A DNA stretch of 8,604 nt from JBFKPQ01 sp041628225 (GTDB lineage Bacteria > Actinomycetota > Acidimicrobiia > Spongiisociales > JAENVV01): positions 1-8,604 of the forward strand of contig JBFKPQ010000091.1 in NCBI GenBank assembly GCA_041628225.1, in the 5' to 3' direction. The number at the start of each line of letters is the position of its first letter. Position 1 is the first letter of the stretch. The notes below the pieces were generated by a model that searched no databases, was not told the origin of the DNA, and saw nothing but the letters and a program-made list of their open reading frames with translations. This document shows, in pieces, positions 1 to 7,870 of the stretch. A program made the translations under genes and the position numbers.

Positions 1-363
1 CTCGGCCTGCCCGATCTGGACGCCTTCGTCGAATCGGTCGTCGCAGACCTCGGGTCGCGGATGGCCGTCGCCGCGCACAAACACGAGATGGCCGTGTGGC
101 GCGCGGACAACCACGAGCTGCCCGACGCGGTGCTGGCCGAGACGTTCGGATCCACGTTCACGATGGTCCTGCGTATCCGGGGTGAGGTGCTCGGAGTGCT
201 GTCGGTCGCCTCGGTGGCGGAGAACGCCTTCCCTCCGGCCGTCGTCAAGACCCTGCGCACGGTCGAGCATCCCATCACGACAGTCGTGGACTCGGCCATC
301 CACCACCGTATGCTGATCGAAGCGGAGGCGCGGCGGAGTTTGTCCAGCCTGTATGACTCGTGA
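1..363 (+). CDS. GAF-domain sensor protein, C-terminal part (5' end outside window)
   Basis: The frame is open from base 1 to a TGA at 361-363, giving about 120 visible residues with no stop, so the true start lies upstream. The ATG at 61 is probably internal, because the reading before it (LGLPDLDAFVESVVADLGSR) is plausible protein. The pattern is the second half of a GAF domain: a strand with RGEVLGVLSVASV, then a phenylalanine-proline turn, then a long amphipathic helix (VKTLRTVEHPITTVVDSAIHHR) that ends the protein. GAF domains bind small ligands or chromophores or act as dimerising sensor modules, but no ligand can be named from this fragment. It ends 12 bases before a histidine kinase that has no sensor domain of its own, so it may supply input to that kinase; this is inference from position. 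It could also be the tail of a longer multi-domain sensor. Confidence 0.7.
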   Translation, partial: LGLPDLDAFVESVVADLGSRMAVAAHKHEMAVWRADNHELPDAVLAETFGSTFTMVLRIRGEVLGVLSVASVAENAFPPAVVKTLRTVEHPITTVVDSAIHHRMLIEAEARRSLSSLYDS

Positions 364-364
364 G

Positions 365-369
365 AGGAG
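365..369 (+). promoter_or_regulatory. Ribosome binding site of the histidine kinase
   Basis: AGGAG lies six bases before the ATG at 376, just after the stop of the upstream GAF gene. This supports 376 as the kinase start and translation from a shared transcript. Confidence 0.7.
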
Positions 370-375
370 CGGCCG

Positions 376-1254
376 ATGACGACCTTGAATGTCATCCTCG
401 TCGCGCTCACGGTCATCGTCGGGGTCGCAGGAGTGTTCGCGACCGTGCTCGCCCGTCAACGGGAGCGGCAGGCGGTCGCCGAAGCCGAGCGCGCCGCCAC
501 CATGAAGAACGACTTCGTCTCGATGGTCAGTCACGAGTTGCGGACACCGTTGACCTCGATCGCCGGGTTCGCGTCGTTGCTGGGCGACTCGTGGCGGGAC
601 CTACCCCCCGAAGAGGTCGACGAGTTTCTGCGCATCATCGGCGCCCAGTCGAAACACCTCGGTGATCTGGTCGAGGACGTGCTGGTCATCCCGCGCCTAG
701 ACGCCGGCCGCCTGAAGCTCGAGCTCGAGACCTTCGACGTGTCGACGCTGACCCACGAGATCTCCGATCTGATCTTCCCTCCCAACCGCGCGGGTGCCGA
801 CGTCCGGGTCGCCATCCCGGGCGGTGTCAAGGTATACGCCGACCGGCGCCGGGTGGCGCAGGTGCTCCGAAACCTGTTGGACAACGCCCGCAAATACGGC
901 GGTGACCAGGTGCTCGTTGAAGGCGGCAATGTTGGCGAGCACTACCTCGTGGTCATCTCCGACAACGGTCCGGGCGTCGCAGAGTCCGAACGCGATGTCA
1001 TCTTCCGTCACTTCGAGCAGATCTCCAAGGGCGACGGGCGAGTCAACGAGGGCATCGGGCTCGGACTCCCCATCGCGCGACGGCTGGCCCGCGCCATGGG
1101 TGGCGACGTCTGGTACGAGGCCCGCTTTCCGACCGGTGCGCGGTTCTGCTTCACCCTGCTCCTCACCCCACCGGTCGAGGATGTGGTGCTCGAGGGGGAT
1201 CTCAGCCGGCTCCAGCCGTCGACCATGCGTGCCGGAGGCAAGCTGACCGGCTGA
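376..1254 (+). CDS. Short membrane-anchored sensor histidine kinase
   Basis: This is a 292-residue two-component kinase that should autophosphorylate on histidine and pass the phosphate to a response regulator. One hydrophobic helix (residues about 4-26) anchors it. A short charged helix leads to the HisKA dimerisation domain, where the H-box SHELRTPL places the phospho-acceptor at His53. The HATPase_c domain follows: N-box NLLDNARKYG (Asn166, Asn170), G1 box DNGPG (196-200), F-box IFRHFEQ (209-215) and G2 box GIGLGL (226-231). All catalytic boxes are intact. About 30 residues with no recognised domain follow the last strand. There is no periplasmic loop, PAS or HAMP domain, so sensing must come from the membrane helix or a partner; the GAF protein 12 bases upstream is the obvious candidate. 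No response regulator is in the window, so the output is unknown. The start is fixed by AGGAG at 365-369. Confidence 0.93.
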   Translation: MTTLNVILVALTVIVGVAGVFATVLARQRERQAVAEAERAATMKNDFVSMVSHELRTPLTSIAGFASLLGDSWRDLPPEEVDEFLRIIGAQSKHLGDLVEDVLVIPRLDAGRLKLELETFDVSTLTHEISDLIFPPNRAGADVRVAIPGGVKVYADRRRVAQVLRNLLDNARKYGGDQVLVEGGNVGEHYLVVISDNGPGVAESERDVIFRHFEQISKGDGRVNEGIGLGLPIARRLARAMGGDVWYEARFPTGARFCFTLLLTPPVEDVVLEGDLSRLQPSTMRAGGKLTG

Positions 1255-1288
1255 ATGACGTCCGTGTGATTCAACGGTGATGGTCGAG

Positions 1289-1294
1289 TACCAT
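1289..1294 (+). promoter_or_regulatory. Putative -10 box (TACCAT) for the helicase gene
   Basis: TACCAT fits TAnnnT and lies in the 50-base gap after the kinase gene, ten bases before the GTG at 1305. There is no clear -35 hexamer and no Shine-Dalgarno sequence between it and the GTG, so the mRNA would have almost no leader. It is supported mainly by the same arrangement before other genes in this window. Confidence 0.45.
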
Positions 1295-1304
1295 CAGGCG
1301 CCTG

Positions 1305-3515
1305 GTGCTCTTTTCCGACCTTGCCGATCCGGCCGAATCCGAGCTGTTCGACGACCTGAACCCCACGCAGCGTGAGGCCGTCGCCGCCACCGAGGGTCCC
1401 GTACTGGTGGTGGCCGGCGCAGGGTCGGGCAAGACGCGAGTGCTCACCTATCGCATCGCCCACCTGGTGCGCGACCTCGGCGTCGCGCCGTCGGCCATCC
1501 TCGCCATCACGTTCACCAACAAAGCAGCCGACGAGATGAAGGAACGGGTCGGGCACCTCGTGGGCGGAGCCATCCGGGCGATGTGGGTTTCGACCTTCCA
1601 CTCGGCCTGTGTTCGGATCCTGCGCCGCGAGGCGCACCGGTTCGGCTACAAGCCGCAGTTCACCATCTACGACGCCGCCGACTCCCTCCGGTTGATCCAG
1701 ATGTGTGTGTCCGATCTCGACCTGGATCCCAAACGATTCCCGCCCCGCAACATTCGGGCGGCCATCTCGAACGCCAAGAACGAACTCATCGACTTCGAGT
1801 CGTTCCAAGCCCAGGACAGCGGGTTCTATCACGAGCAGGTGGCCGATGTGTACCGGCTCTACCAGCAGCGGTTGCTGGAGGCGTCGGCGATGGACTTCGA
1901 CGACCTGCTCATGATCACCGCCGAGCTGTTTGGTGCCTTTCCGGACGTGCTCTCGCAGTACCAGGACCGGTTCCGGTACATCCTCGTGGACGAGTACCAG
2001 GACACGAACCGAGCCCAGTACGTCCTCGTGAACCAGCTCGCCGCCAAGTATCGGAATCTGTGCGTGGTGGGCGATGGCGACCAGTCGGTCTACGGCTTTC
2101 GCGGCGCCGACATGCGGAACATCCTCGACTTCGAGCACGACTACCCGGACGCCCGCATCGTCGTGCTCGACCAGAACTACCGGTCGACGGAGACCGTGCT
2201 CGATGCCGCCAACGCCGTGATCTCCAACAACCGCAAGCGCAAGCCCAAGCGTCTGTGGACGGATCGCGGGGTCGGCGCCAAGATCGTGCACTTCCAAGGC
2301 GAGGACGAGCACGACGAGGCGGGATTCGTCGCCGACCAGGTCGGCGAACTCGAACGGGCGGGTGTCTCCCTCGACGACGTGGCCGTGTTCTACCGGACGA
2401 ACGCCCAATCGCGCGTGCTCGAAGACGTCTTCGTGCGATACGGCATCCCCTACAACGTGGTCGGTGGCCTCAAGTTCTATGAGCGGCGCGAGATCAAGGA
2501 TGCGCTCGCCTACCTGCGCGTGATGACCAACCCGGCCGACCAGGTGGCTCTCAAGCGGATCATCAACGTCCCGAAGCGTTCGATCGGAGCAACGTCGGTC
2601 GGCCACATCGACCGGTTTGCGCAATACCAGGAGATCACGTTCTACGAGGCCCTCCGGCGGATCGACGATATCGATGCCGTGTCGGCTCGAGCGCGGGGCA
2701 AGGTGAAGGAGTTCCTCCTGCTCTATGACGCCCTGGTGGCGAGGGCCTCGGAAGGTCCGGCGGCCGCGCTGGAGGCCGTTTTGGGGGAATCGGGTTACCT
2801 CGCCGAGATCGAAGCGGAGAAGACGATCGAGGCGCTCGGTCGGGCAGAGAACCTGCGAGAGCTCCAGTCCGGCGTGGAGGACTTCGTGTCTTCGATGGAA
2901 GGCTCGTTGGTCGACGGCGTCGACTATGAGGCGCTCGACGGCATGGCGCAGCTCCAGCAGTATCTCGAGTCGGTCAGCCTGGTGGCCGAGACCGACGACC
3001 TCGACACGTCATCGGGATCGGTGACGCTGATGACGTTGCACAACGCCAAGGGTCTCGAGTTTCCGATCGTCTTCATCGTCGGGATGGAAGACGGCGTGTT
3101 CCCGCATCTGCGCAGCCTGGGTGAGCCCGACGCCCTGGAGGAAGAACGACGTCTCTGCTACGTCGGTCTCACCCGGGCGATGGACCGGCTGTATGTGACC
3201 CACTCGATCAGTCGCATGTTGTTCGGACAGACCAACTACAACCCACCCAGCCGGTTCCTCAAAGAAATCCCGGCCGGCCTCATCGAAGAGGCAGGCAAGC
3301 GAGCACGGCGGGCGACGACGGAATCCTCCACGCCACGGCAGACGGTGCCGGCCTCGGACATCACGGCCGGCGATCGCGTCCGGCACGACAAGTGGGGCCC
3401 AGGCGTCGTGATCGAGATCCACGGTCAGGGCGACCGGGCCGAGGCGCGGGTCGAGTTCGAGACGCAGGGCGTCAAGCGCCTCCTGCTTGCCTGGGCGCCG
3501 TTGACCAAGGTCTGA
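1305..3515 (+). CDS. pcrA: UvrD/PcrA-type superfamily 1 DNA helicase
   Basis: This 736-residue ATP-dependent 3'-5' helicase of the UvrD/PcrA group would act in DNA repair, removal of stalled complexes and replication restart. All SF1A motifs are visible in order: Q-motif region LNPTQREAV (18-26), Walker A AGAGSGKT (37-44), motif Ia ITFTNKAADEM (68-78), motif II VDEYQDTN (228-235), motif III GDGDQSVYGFRGA (256-268), motif IV LDQNYRS (288-294), motif V TLHNAKGLEF (577-586) and motif VI EEERRLCYVGLTRA (612-625). The C-terminus, from GDRVRHDKWGPG (689-700) to the end, matches the Tudor-like module that in PcrA/UvrD contacts RNA polymerase, which favours PcrA/UvrD over Rep or UvrD2. Length is normal for the family. 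The start is GTG at 1305; the frame upstream is closed by TGA at 1278-1280 and offers no other ATG or GTG, and no Shine-Dalgarno is present, consistent with near-leaderless initiation. No frameshift or missing motif is seen. Confidence 0.96.
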   Translation: MLFSDLADPAESELFDDLNPTQREAVAATEGPVLVVAGAGSGKTRVLTYRIAHLVRDLGVAPSAILAITFTNKAADEMKERVGHLVGGAIRAMWVSTFHSACVRILRREAHRFGYKPQFTIYDAADSLRLIQMCVSDLDLDPKRFPPRNIRAAISNAKNELIDFESFQAQDSGFYHEQVADVYRLYQQRLLEASAMDFDDLLMITAELFGAFPDVLSQYQDRFRYILVDEYQDTNRAQYVLVNQLAAKYRNLCVVGDGDQSVYGFRGADMRNILDFEHDYPDARIVVLDQNYRSTETVLDAANAVISNNRKRKPKRLWTDRGVGAKIVHFQGEDEHDEAGFVADQVGELERAGVSLDDVAVFYRTNAQSRVLEDVFVRYGIPYNVVGGLKFYERREIKDALAYLRVMTNPADQVALKRIINVPKRSIGATSVGHIDRFAQYQEITFYEALRRIDDIDAVSARARGKVKEFLLLYDALVARASEGPAAALEAVLGESGYLAEIEAEKTIEALGRAENLRELQSGVEDFVSSMEGSLVDGVDYEALDGMAQLQQYLESVSLVAETDDLDTSSGSVTLMTLHNAKGLEFPIVFIVGMEDGVFPHLRSLGEPDALEEERRLCYVGLTRAMDRLYVTHSISRMLFGQTNYNPPSRFLKEIPAGLIEEAGKRARRATTESSTPRQTVPASDITAGDRVRHDKWGPGVVIEIHGQGDRAEARVEFETQGVKRLLLAWAPLTKV

Positions 3516-3558
3516 GCCGAACCGGGCATCGCTCCTGCCTGCTCGGAAGTGGCGCGGG

Positions 3559-3564
3559 TACGCT
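3559..3564 (+). promoter_or_regulatory. Putative -10 box (TACGCT) for the LLM oxidoreductase gene
   Basis: TACGCT lies in the gap after the helicase stop (3515). Transcription would start near 3571, just before the GGAGGAG ribosome binding site at 3578. No convincing -35 is seen, so the call rests on the hexamer and its position. Confidence 0.4.
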
Positions 3565-3577
3565 CCAGACAAGCGAT

Positions 3578-3584
3578 GGAGGAG
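3578..3584 (+). promoter_or_regulatory. Strong ribosome binding site (GGAGGAG) deciding the LLM start
   Basis: GGAGGAG is seven bases before GTG 3592, ten before GTG 3595 and sixteen before ATG 3601. The spacing favours GTG 3592 over the ATG. Confidence 0.65.
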
Positions 3585-3591
3585 CTCGCCG

Positions 3592-4593
3592 GTGGTGCGC
3601 ATGGCACTCTATCTCCAGGATGCCCGACCCATCCGTGTGGGGATGGACCTCGTCCGCTACGCCGAAGCGCGCGGGTTCGATGCGGTGTGGCAGGCCGAGA
3701 GTCGGCTCGTTCGAGAGGCCACCGTACCCATGGCGGCATTTGCTGCCGTCACCGACCGGATCCGTATCGGCTCGGGCGTGGTCAACAACTGGACGCGGAA
3801 TCCAGCTTTGCTGGCATCCACCTTCGCCACCCTCGACGACCTGGCGCCTGGTCGGATTCTGCTCGGACTCGGCGCGTGGTGGGATCCGTTGGCGGCCGCC
3901 GTCGGCATTCGAAGACACAAACCTCTTCGGGCGATGCGAGAAACGATCGAAGCGGTACGTGCGCTTCTGGCCGACGAGAAAGTCACGTACCACGGGCAGT
4001 TCGTCCATTTGGACGGTGTCGAGCTCGACTATGTACACCAACCACGGCAGCCGAAGCCGGTGCCGATCTACGTCGGGGCCACCGGAATGCAGATGATGGC
4101 GCTGGCCGGGGCAGTGGCCGACGGCGTGCTGCTGAACTACCTCGTTTCACCGGACTACAACGATCGCGCCATGGAGAGCCTGGCTGCCGGCGCGGCGCGA
4201 TCAGGCCGCACGATCGACGACATCGATCGGCCCCAGCTGATCGTATGCGCCATCGACGACGAGCGACGACGGGGCATCGATGCGGCACGTTTGCTCGTGA
4301 CCCAATACCTGGGCCAGCAACCGCACCTGATGAAGGCATCTGGTGTGCCCGGGAGTCTGCTCGACGCGATCGGATCGAGATTGACGTGGCCGGCTACGCA
4401 CGAAGAGGTGGCGGCTGCATCCCAACTGGTGCCCGACGAGGTGGTGCGCATGCTCACGGCGGTCGGAACGGTCGCCGAGTGTCGCGCCAAGGTCGCCGAG
4501 TACCTCGAACACGGTTGCACGACGCCCGTGTTGTACCCGTTGAGTGCCGATGCGCGGGTCGTGATCGACGCGTTCGCCGACTGGGTCCCGTGA
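3592..4593 (+). CDS. LLM-class flavin-dependent oxidoreductase, Mer-like
   Basis: This 333-residue member of the bacterial luciferase-like monooxygenase superfamily folds as a TIM barrel that binds F420 or FMN in the cytosol. Family marks are LVRYAEARGFDAVWQAE (20-36), AAVTDRIRIGSGVVNNWTRN (51-70), LAPGRILLGLGAWWDP (84-99), a helix with MRETIEAVRALLADEKVTYHG (starting at 115), and VPIYVGATGMQMMALAGAVA (157-176). The layout resembles methylenetetrahydromethanopterin reductase-like (Mer) F420-dependent enzymes more than the two-subunit luciferases. The substrate cannot be assigned; an oxidation or reduction of a cofactor or xenobiotic is all that can be said, and FMN in place of F420 is possible. 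The start is GTG 3592, judged from the ribosome binding site at 3578-3584; ATG 3601 would remove only three residues. It stands between a helicase and an acyl-CoA mutase subunit with its own putative promoter, so context gives no function. Confidence 0.9.
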   Translation: MVRMALYLQDARPIRVGMDLVRYAEARGFDAVWQAESRLVREATVPMAAFAAVTDRIRIGSGVVNNWTRNPALLASTFATLDDLAPGRILLGLGAWWDPLAAAVGIRRHKPLRAMRETIEAVRALLADEKVTYHGQFVHLDGVELDYVHQPRQPKPVPIYVGATGMQMMALAGAVADGVLLNYLVSPDYNDRAMESLAAGAARSGRTIDDIDRPQLIVCAIDDERRRGIDAARLLVTQYLGQQPHLMKASGVPGSLLDAIGSRLTWPATHEEVAAASQLVPDEVVRMLTAVGTVAECRAKVAEYLEHGCTTPVLYPLSADARVVIDAFADWVP

Positions 4594-4631
4594 CGGCGCG
4601 CCAACCGAGGAGACCACGGGTCGGCTGCGGC

Positions 4632-4637
4632 TAGTCT
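4632..4637 (+). promoter_or_regulatory. -10 box (TAGTCT) for a leaderless mutase-subunit transcript
   Basis: TAGTCT ends eight bases before the ATG at 4646, so transcription should begin at or within a base or two of the start codon. No Shine-Dalgarno sequence lies between them. This is the clearest leaderless-type arrangement in the window. No obvious -35 is seen. Confidence 0.6.
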
Positions 4638-4645
4638 CAGCGCCG

Positions 4646-5038
4646 ATGCCACGCCGAATCCTCATCGCCAAACCGGGCCTCGACGGGCACGACCGCGGTG
4701 CCAAGGTGATCGCACGAGCGCTGCGAGACGCCGGCAACGAGGTCATCTACTCCGGTCTCCACCAGACGCCCGAACAGATCGTCGAGACCGCCATCCAAGA
4801 AGATGTCGACGCGATCGGCCTGTCCGTTCTGTCCGGCGCCCACATGACCCTGTTTCCGCGCGTCGTCGAGGTGCTCGCCGAGCGGGACGCATCCGACATC
4901 GTCGTGTTCGGAGGCGGCATCATTCCCGACGAAGACCGGCAGCCCCTCGCCGACGCCGGCCTGGCCGCCATCTTCACCCCCGGTTCGCCCCTCTCCGAGA
5001 TCACGGCCTGGGTGGCCGAACACATCGCCGAACGGTGA
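4646..5038 (+). CDS. Cobalamin-binding small subunit of an acyl-CoA mutase (methylmalonyl-CoA mutase type)
   Basis: This 130-residue protein is a complete B12-binding Rossmann-like domain and nothing else. The DxHxxG signature is DGHDRG (Asp13, His15, Gly18), where His15 should be the lower axial ligand of cobalt in base-off cobalamin. SxL is Ser60-Val-Leu62, and the late glycine turn is GGG at 89-91. Stand-alone domains of this size are the small subunits of two-part mutases such as methylmalonyl-CoA, isobutyryl-CoA or 2-hydroxyisobutyryl-CoA mutase; the catalytic TIM-barrel subunit is encoded elsewhere, so the exact substrate is open. The position directly before sucC and sucD favours methylmalonyl-CoA to succinyl-CoA, by inference. 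It starts at ATG 4646, eight bases after a TAGTCT box and without a Shine-Dalgarno sequence, suggesting a leaderless message. It ends 45 bases before sucC. Confidence 0.92.
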   Translation: MPRRILIAKPGLDGHDRGAKVIARALRDAGNEVIYSGLHQTPEQIVETAIQEDVDAIGLSVLSGAHMTLFPRVVEVLAERDASDIVVFGGGIIPDEDRQPLADAGLAAIFTPGSPLSEITAWVAEHIAER

Positions 5039-5054
5039 GCTGAACCCTCCCGTC

Positions 5055-5060
5055 TAGCAT
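5055..5060 (+). promoter_or_regulatory. Putative -10 box (TAGCAT) for the sucCD operon
   Basis: TAGCAT lies in the 45-base gap between the B12-binding gene and sucC. Transcription would start near 5067, leaving a short leader that carries the AAGGAGG site at 5071. If real, sucCD can be transcribed independently of the mutase subunit. Confidence 0.5.
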
Positions 5061-5070
5061 TGCGGCGCCG

Positions 5071-5077
5071 AAGGAGG
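5071..5077 (+). promoter_or_regulatory. Ribosome binding site (AAGGAGG) deciding the sucC TTG start
   Basis: A near-perfect Shine-Dalgarno sequence lies six bases before TTG 5084. It rules in TTG 5084 and argues against the more upstream in-frame TTG at 5060, which overlaps the -10 box. Confidence 0.85.
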
Positions 5078-5083
5078 CTGCCG

Positions 5084-6303
5084 TTGAAGATCCACGAGTA
5101 TCAGGCGAAGGAGCTCATGAAGGCCCGCGGGATCGCGGTGCCGATGGGCCGGGTCGCCACCACCGTCGACGAAGCCGTCGCCGCCGTCCGTCCCCTCATC
5201 GAAGAATCGGGGAACCCGGTGGTGGTCGTCAAGTCGCAGATCCATGCCGGGGGACGCGGCAAGGGCCGTTTCTCCGAGTATCCCGACCTCGGCGGGGTCA
5301 ATGTGGTCCTCGACGGCATCGAAGGTGGTCCGAGCGCAGCCGAAGACGCCGTCCGTACACTGGCCGAACGCATGCTCGGATCGACGCTCGTCACGATCCA
5401 GACCGGTCCGGACGGCAAGCAGGTGAACCGACTGTACGTCGAGCAGGGGATCGACATCGACCGTGAGCTCTACCTCTCGGTGGTCTTGGACCGATCGAAG
5501 AGCCGTAACGTCCTCATGGTGTCGACCGAGGGTGGTACCGAGATCGAAGAGGTGGCGGCCGAGACTCCCGAGAAGATCCTGCGCGCCGAGATCGACCCGG
5601 CGTTCGGACTGCTCGACTTCCAGGCGGCCGAACTCGCCCACGGATTGGGCCTTGCCGGTCCTGCGTTCAAGAACGGCACTCGATTCATGAAGGCCTTGAC
5701 GGCGGCGATCGTCGACTGGGACGCCGACCTCATCGAGATCAATCCGCTCGTCGTGACGTCGTCAGGCGACGTGATGGCCCTGGACGGCAAGGTGAGCTTC
5801 GATTCGAACGCCTTGTTCCGTCACCCTGACATCGCCGCCATGCGCGACGAGTCGGAAGAGGACCCCGCCGAACTGGAAGCCACCGAACACGGGCTCAGCT
5901 TCATCAAGCTCGACGGCACGATCGGCTGCATGGTCAACGGAGCCGGGCTGGCGATGTCGACGATGGACATCATCAAGTACTTCGGTGCCGAGCCCGCCAA
6001 CTTTCTCGATGTGGGCGGCGGCGCCACCGCCGACAAGGTGACCGCGGCCTTCAAGATCATCACCCGCGATCCCAATGTGAAGGGCATCTTTGTCAACATC
6101 TTCGGCGGGATCATGAAGTGCGACACAATCGCCGAAGGGGTGGTCGAAGCCGTCCGGCAGGTGGGGCTGGAAGTCCCGCTGGTCGTCCGCCTCGAAGGAA
6201 CGAACGTCGAACTCGGCAAGCAGATCCTGGACGAATCCGGCCTCAACCTCGTGAGCGCCGCCGACATGAAAGATGGAGCCCAGAAGATCGTGGAGCTGAC
6301 CTC

Positions 6304-6307
<4 letters not shown>
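5084..6307 (+). CDS. sucC: Succinyl-CoA synthetase beta subunit (ADP/GDP-forming)
   Basis: SucC carries the ATP-grasp domain that binds the nucleotide and the succinate site. With SucD it interconverts succinyl-CoA, NDP and phosphate with succinate, NTP and CoA in the TCA cycle. Starting at TTG 5084 the protein is 407 residues, close to the family norm (E. coli about 388), and begins with the classic MKIHEYQAKEL. Visible marks are VVVVKSQIHAGGRGKG (46-61; ATP-grasp lysine and glycine-rich loop), DADLIEINPLVV (213-224; metal-binding region), DGKVSFDSNALFRHPD (234-249), NGAGLAMSTMDIIKYFGAEP (285-304), NFLDVGGGAT (306-315), VNIFGGIMKCDTIAEG (337-352) and RLEGTNVELGKQIL (369-382). I cannot judge ATP against GTP preference by eye. 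The start is set by AAGGAGG at 5071-5077. Its stop overlaps the sucD ATG (ATGA at 6304-6307), so the two subunits are translationally coupled. Confidence 0.97.
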
Positions 6308-7236
<929 letters not shown>

Positions 7237-7237
7237 C

Positions 7238-7819
7238 GTGGGTGCCGAGCTGTTGCTCGGCGTCTCCCTCGGGTGGGCGGCCGGGATTGCCCCTGGCCCC
7301 CTGAACTCCTTGATCGTGGCGACCGGTCTTCGCAGCGGTCGCCGGCCGGCCATCGCGGTGGCGCTGGCGCCGCTCGTCGGCGATCTGCTCGTCGTTCCGA
7401 TCGCGCTCGGGCTGGTCGGGCTCCTCGACGATGGCGTCGTCAGGGCGCTGTCCCTGGTCGGGGGTGTCTGGTTGGTGTGGTTGGGCATCGACACGTTCCG
7501 GGCGCGGCATCGCACCGACGCCGAAGCCGGTGCCCGTGCCCTCGCCAAGGGGGTGATGACCAACCTGGCCAATCCACACCCCTGGCTGTTCTGGTTCACG
7601 GTGGGAGCGCCCGTCGTCCTCACGGCCTGGGTGGAAGCCCCTGCCGCGGCGGTGGCCTTCGTGGTGGGGTTCTACACGTTGCTCGTGGTCTCCAAGGTGG
7701 GGTTGGCGTGGCTCGCGGCCGGGGCCGGCCGCCGGTACGAACGGTGGCAGGGAGCTGCGTTGACGGTGTCGGCCCTCTTGCTGGTCCTGCTCGGGATCTT
7801 GCTGTTGCTAGGCCGGTAG
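7238..7819 (+). CDS. LysE/RhtB-family exporter
   Basis: This is a 193-residue inner-membrane protein with about six hydrophobic helices, the size and form of LysE/RhtB/CadD superfamily exporters, which expel amino acids or other small solutes by proton exchange. Marks are the N-terminal GWAAGIAPGPLNSLIVATGL (12-31) with the conserved PGP, a second helix with PLVGDLLVVPIALGLVGLL, VWLVWLGIDTF (78-88), and NLANPHPWLFWFTVGAP (109-125), the counterpart of the family's N-P motif at the fourth helix. The substrate is unknown. The likely start is GTG 7238, one base after the sucD TGA (7234-7236), implying coupling to sucCD; an upstream GTG in the same frame at 7160 would lie inside sucD and add unlikely N-terminal sequence. 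There is no clear Shine-Dalgarno, as expected for a coupled start. Co-expression with sucCD is inferred from spacing only, and the gene may simply be a passenger. Confidence 0.87.
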   Translation: MGAELLLGVSLGWAAGIAPGPLNSLIVATGLRSGRRPAIAVALAPLVGDLLVVPIALGLVGLLDDGVVRALSLVGGVWLVWLGIDTFRARHRTDAEAGARALAKGVMTNLANPHPWLFWFTVGAPVVLTAWVEAPAAAVAFVVGFYTLLVVSKVGLAWLAAGAGRRYERWQGAALTVSALLLVLLGILLLLGR

Positions 7820-7870
7820 GACGTTCGGACCCTGCCCAACGCGGTCGGCTGATGCGACCATGAAGGGGAC

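Noticed and set aside
256..400. GAF protein and kinase as one gene broken by a frameshift or stop
   Set aside because: The GAF frame ends in a natural terminal helix, and the kinase has its own AGGAG site, ATG and membrane helix, so two separate genes fit better.
1008..2624. A 538-codon open frame on the - strand opposite pcrA
   Set aside because: It is a GC-rich shadow of the helicase gene. Its translation is rich in Val, Gly, His and Arg without family motifs, while the + strand frame shows every SF1 helicase motif.
3516..3558. Possible terminator after pcrA
   Set aside because: Only short imperfect complementary runs are present and there is no T-tract, so I cannot support a Rho-independent terminator.
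3549..4634. A 361-codon + strand frame overlapping the LLM oxidoreductase
   Set aside because: Arg/Gly/Ala-rich out-of-frame translation with no motif; the LLM frame carries the conserved barrel sequences and a ribosome binding site.
5060..5083. Upstream TTG start for sucC at 5060
   Set aside because: It would add an Arg-rich leader, overlaps the TAGCAT box, and ignores the AAGGAGG six bases before TTG 5084, where the family's MKIHEYQAKEL begins.
6118..6303. Upstream ATG at 6118 for sucD
   Set aside because: It would extend about 60 residues into sucC with Arg-rich sequence; ATG 6304 gives the normal SucD N-terminus and an ATGA overlap with the sucC stop.
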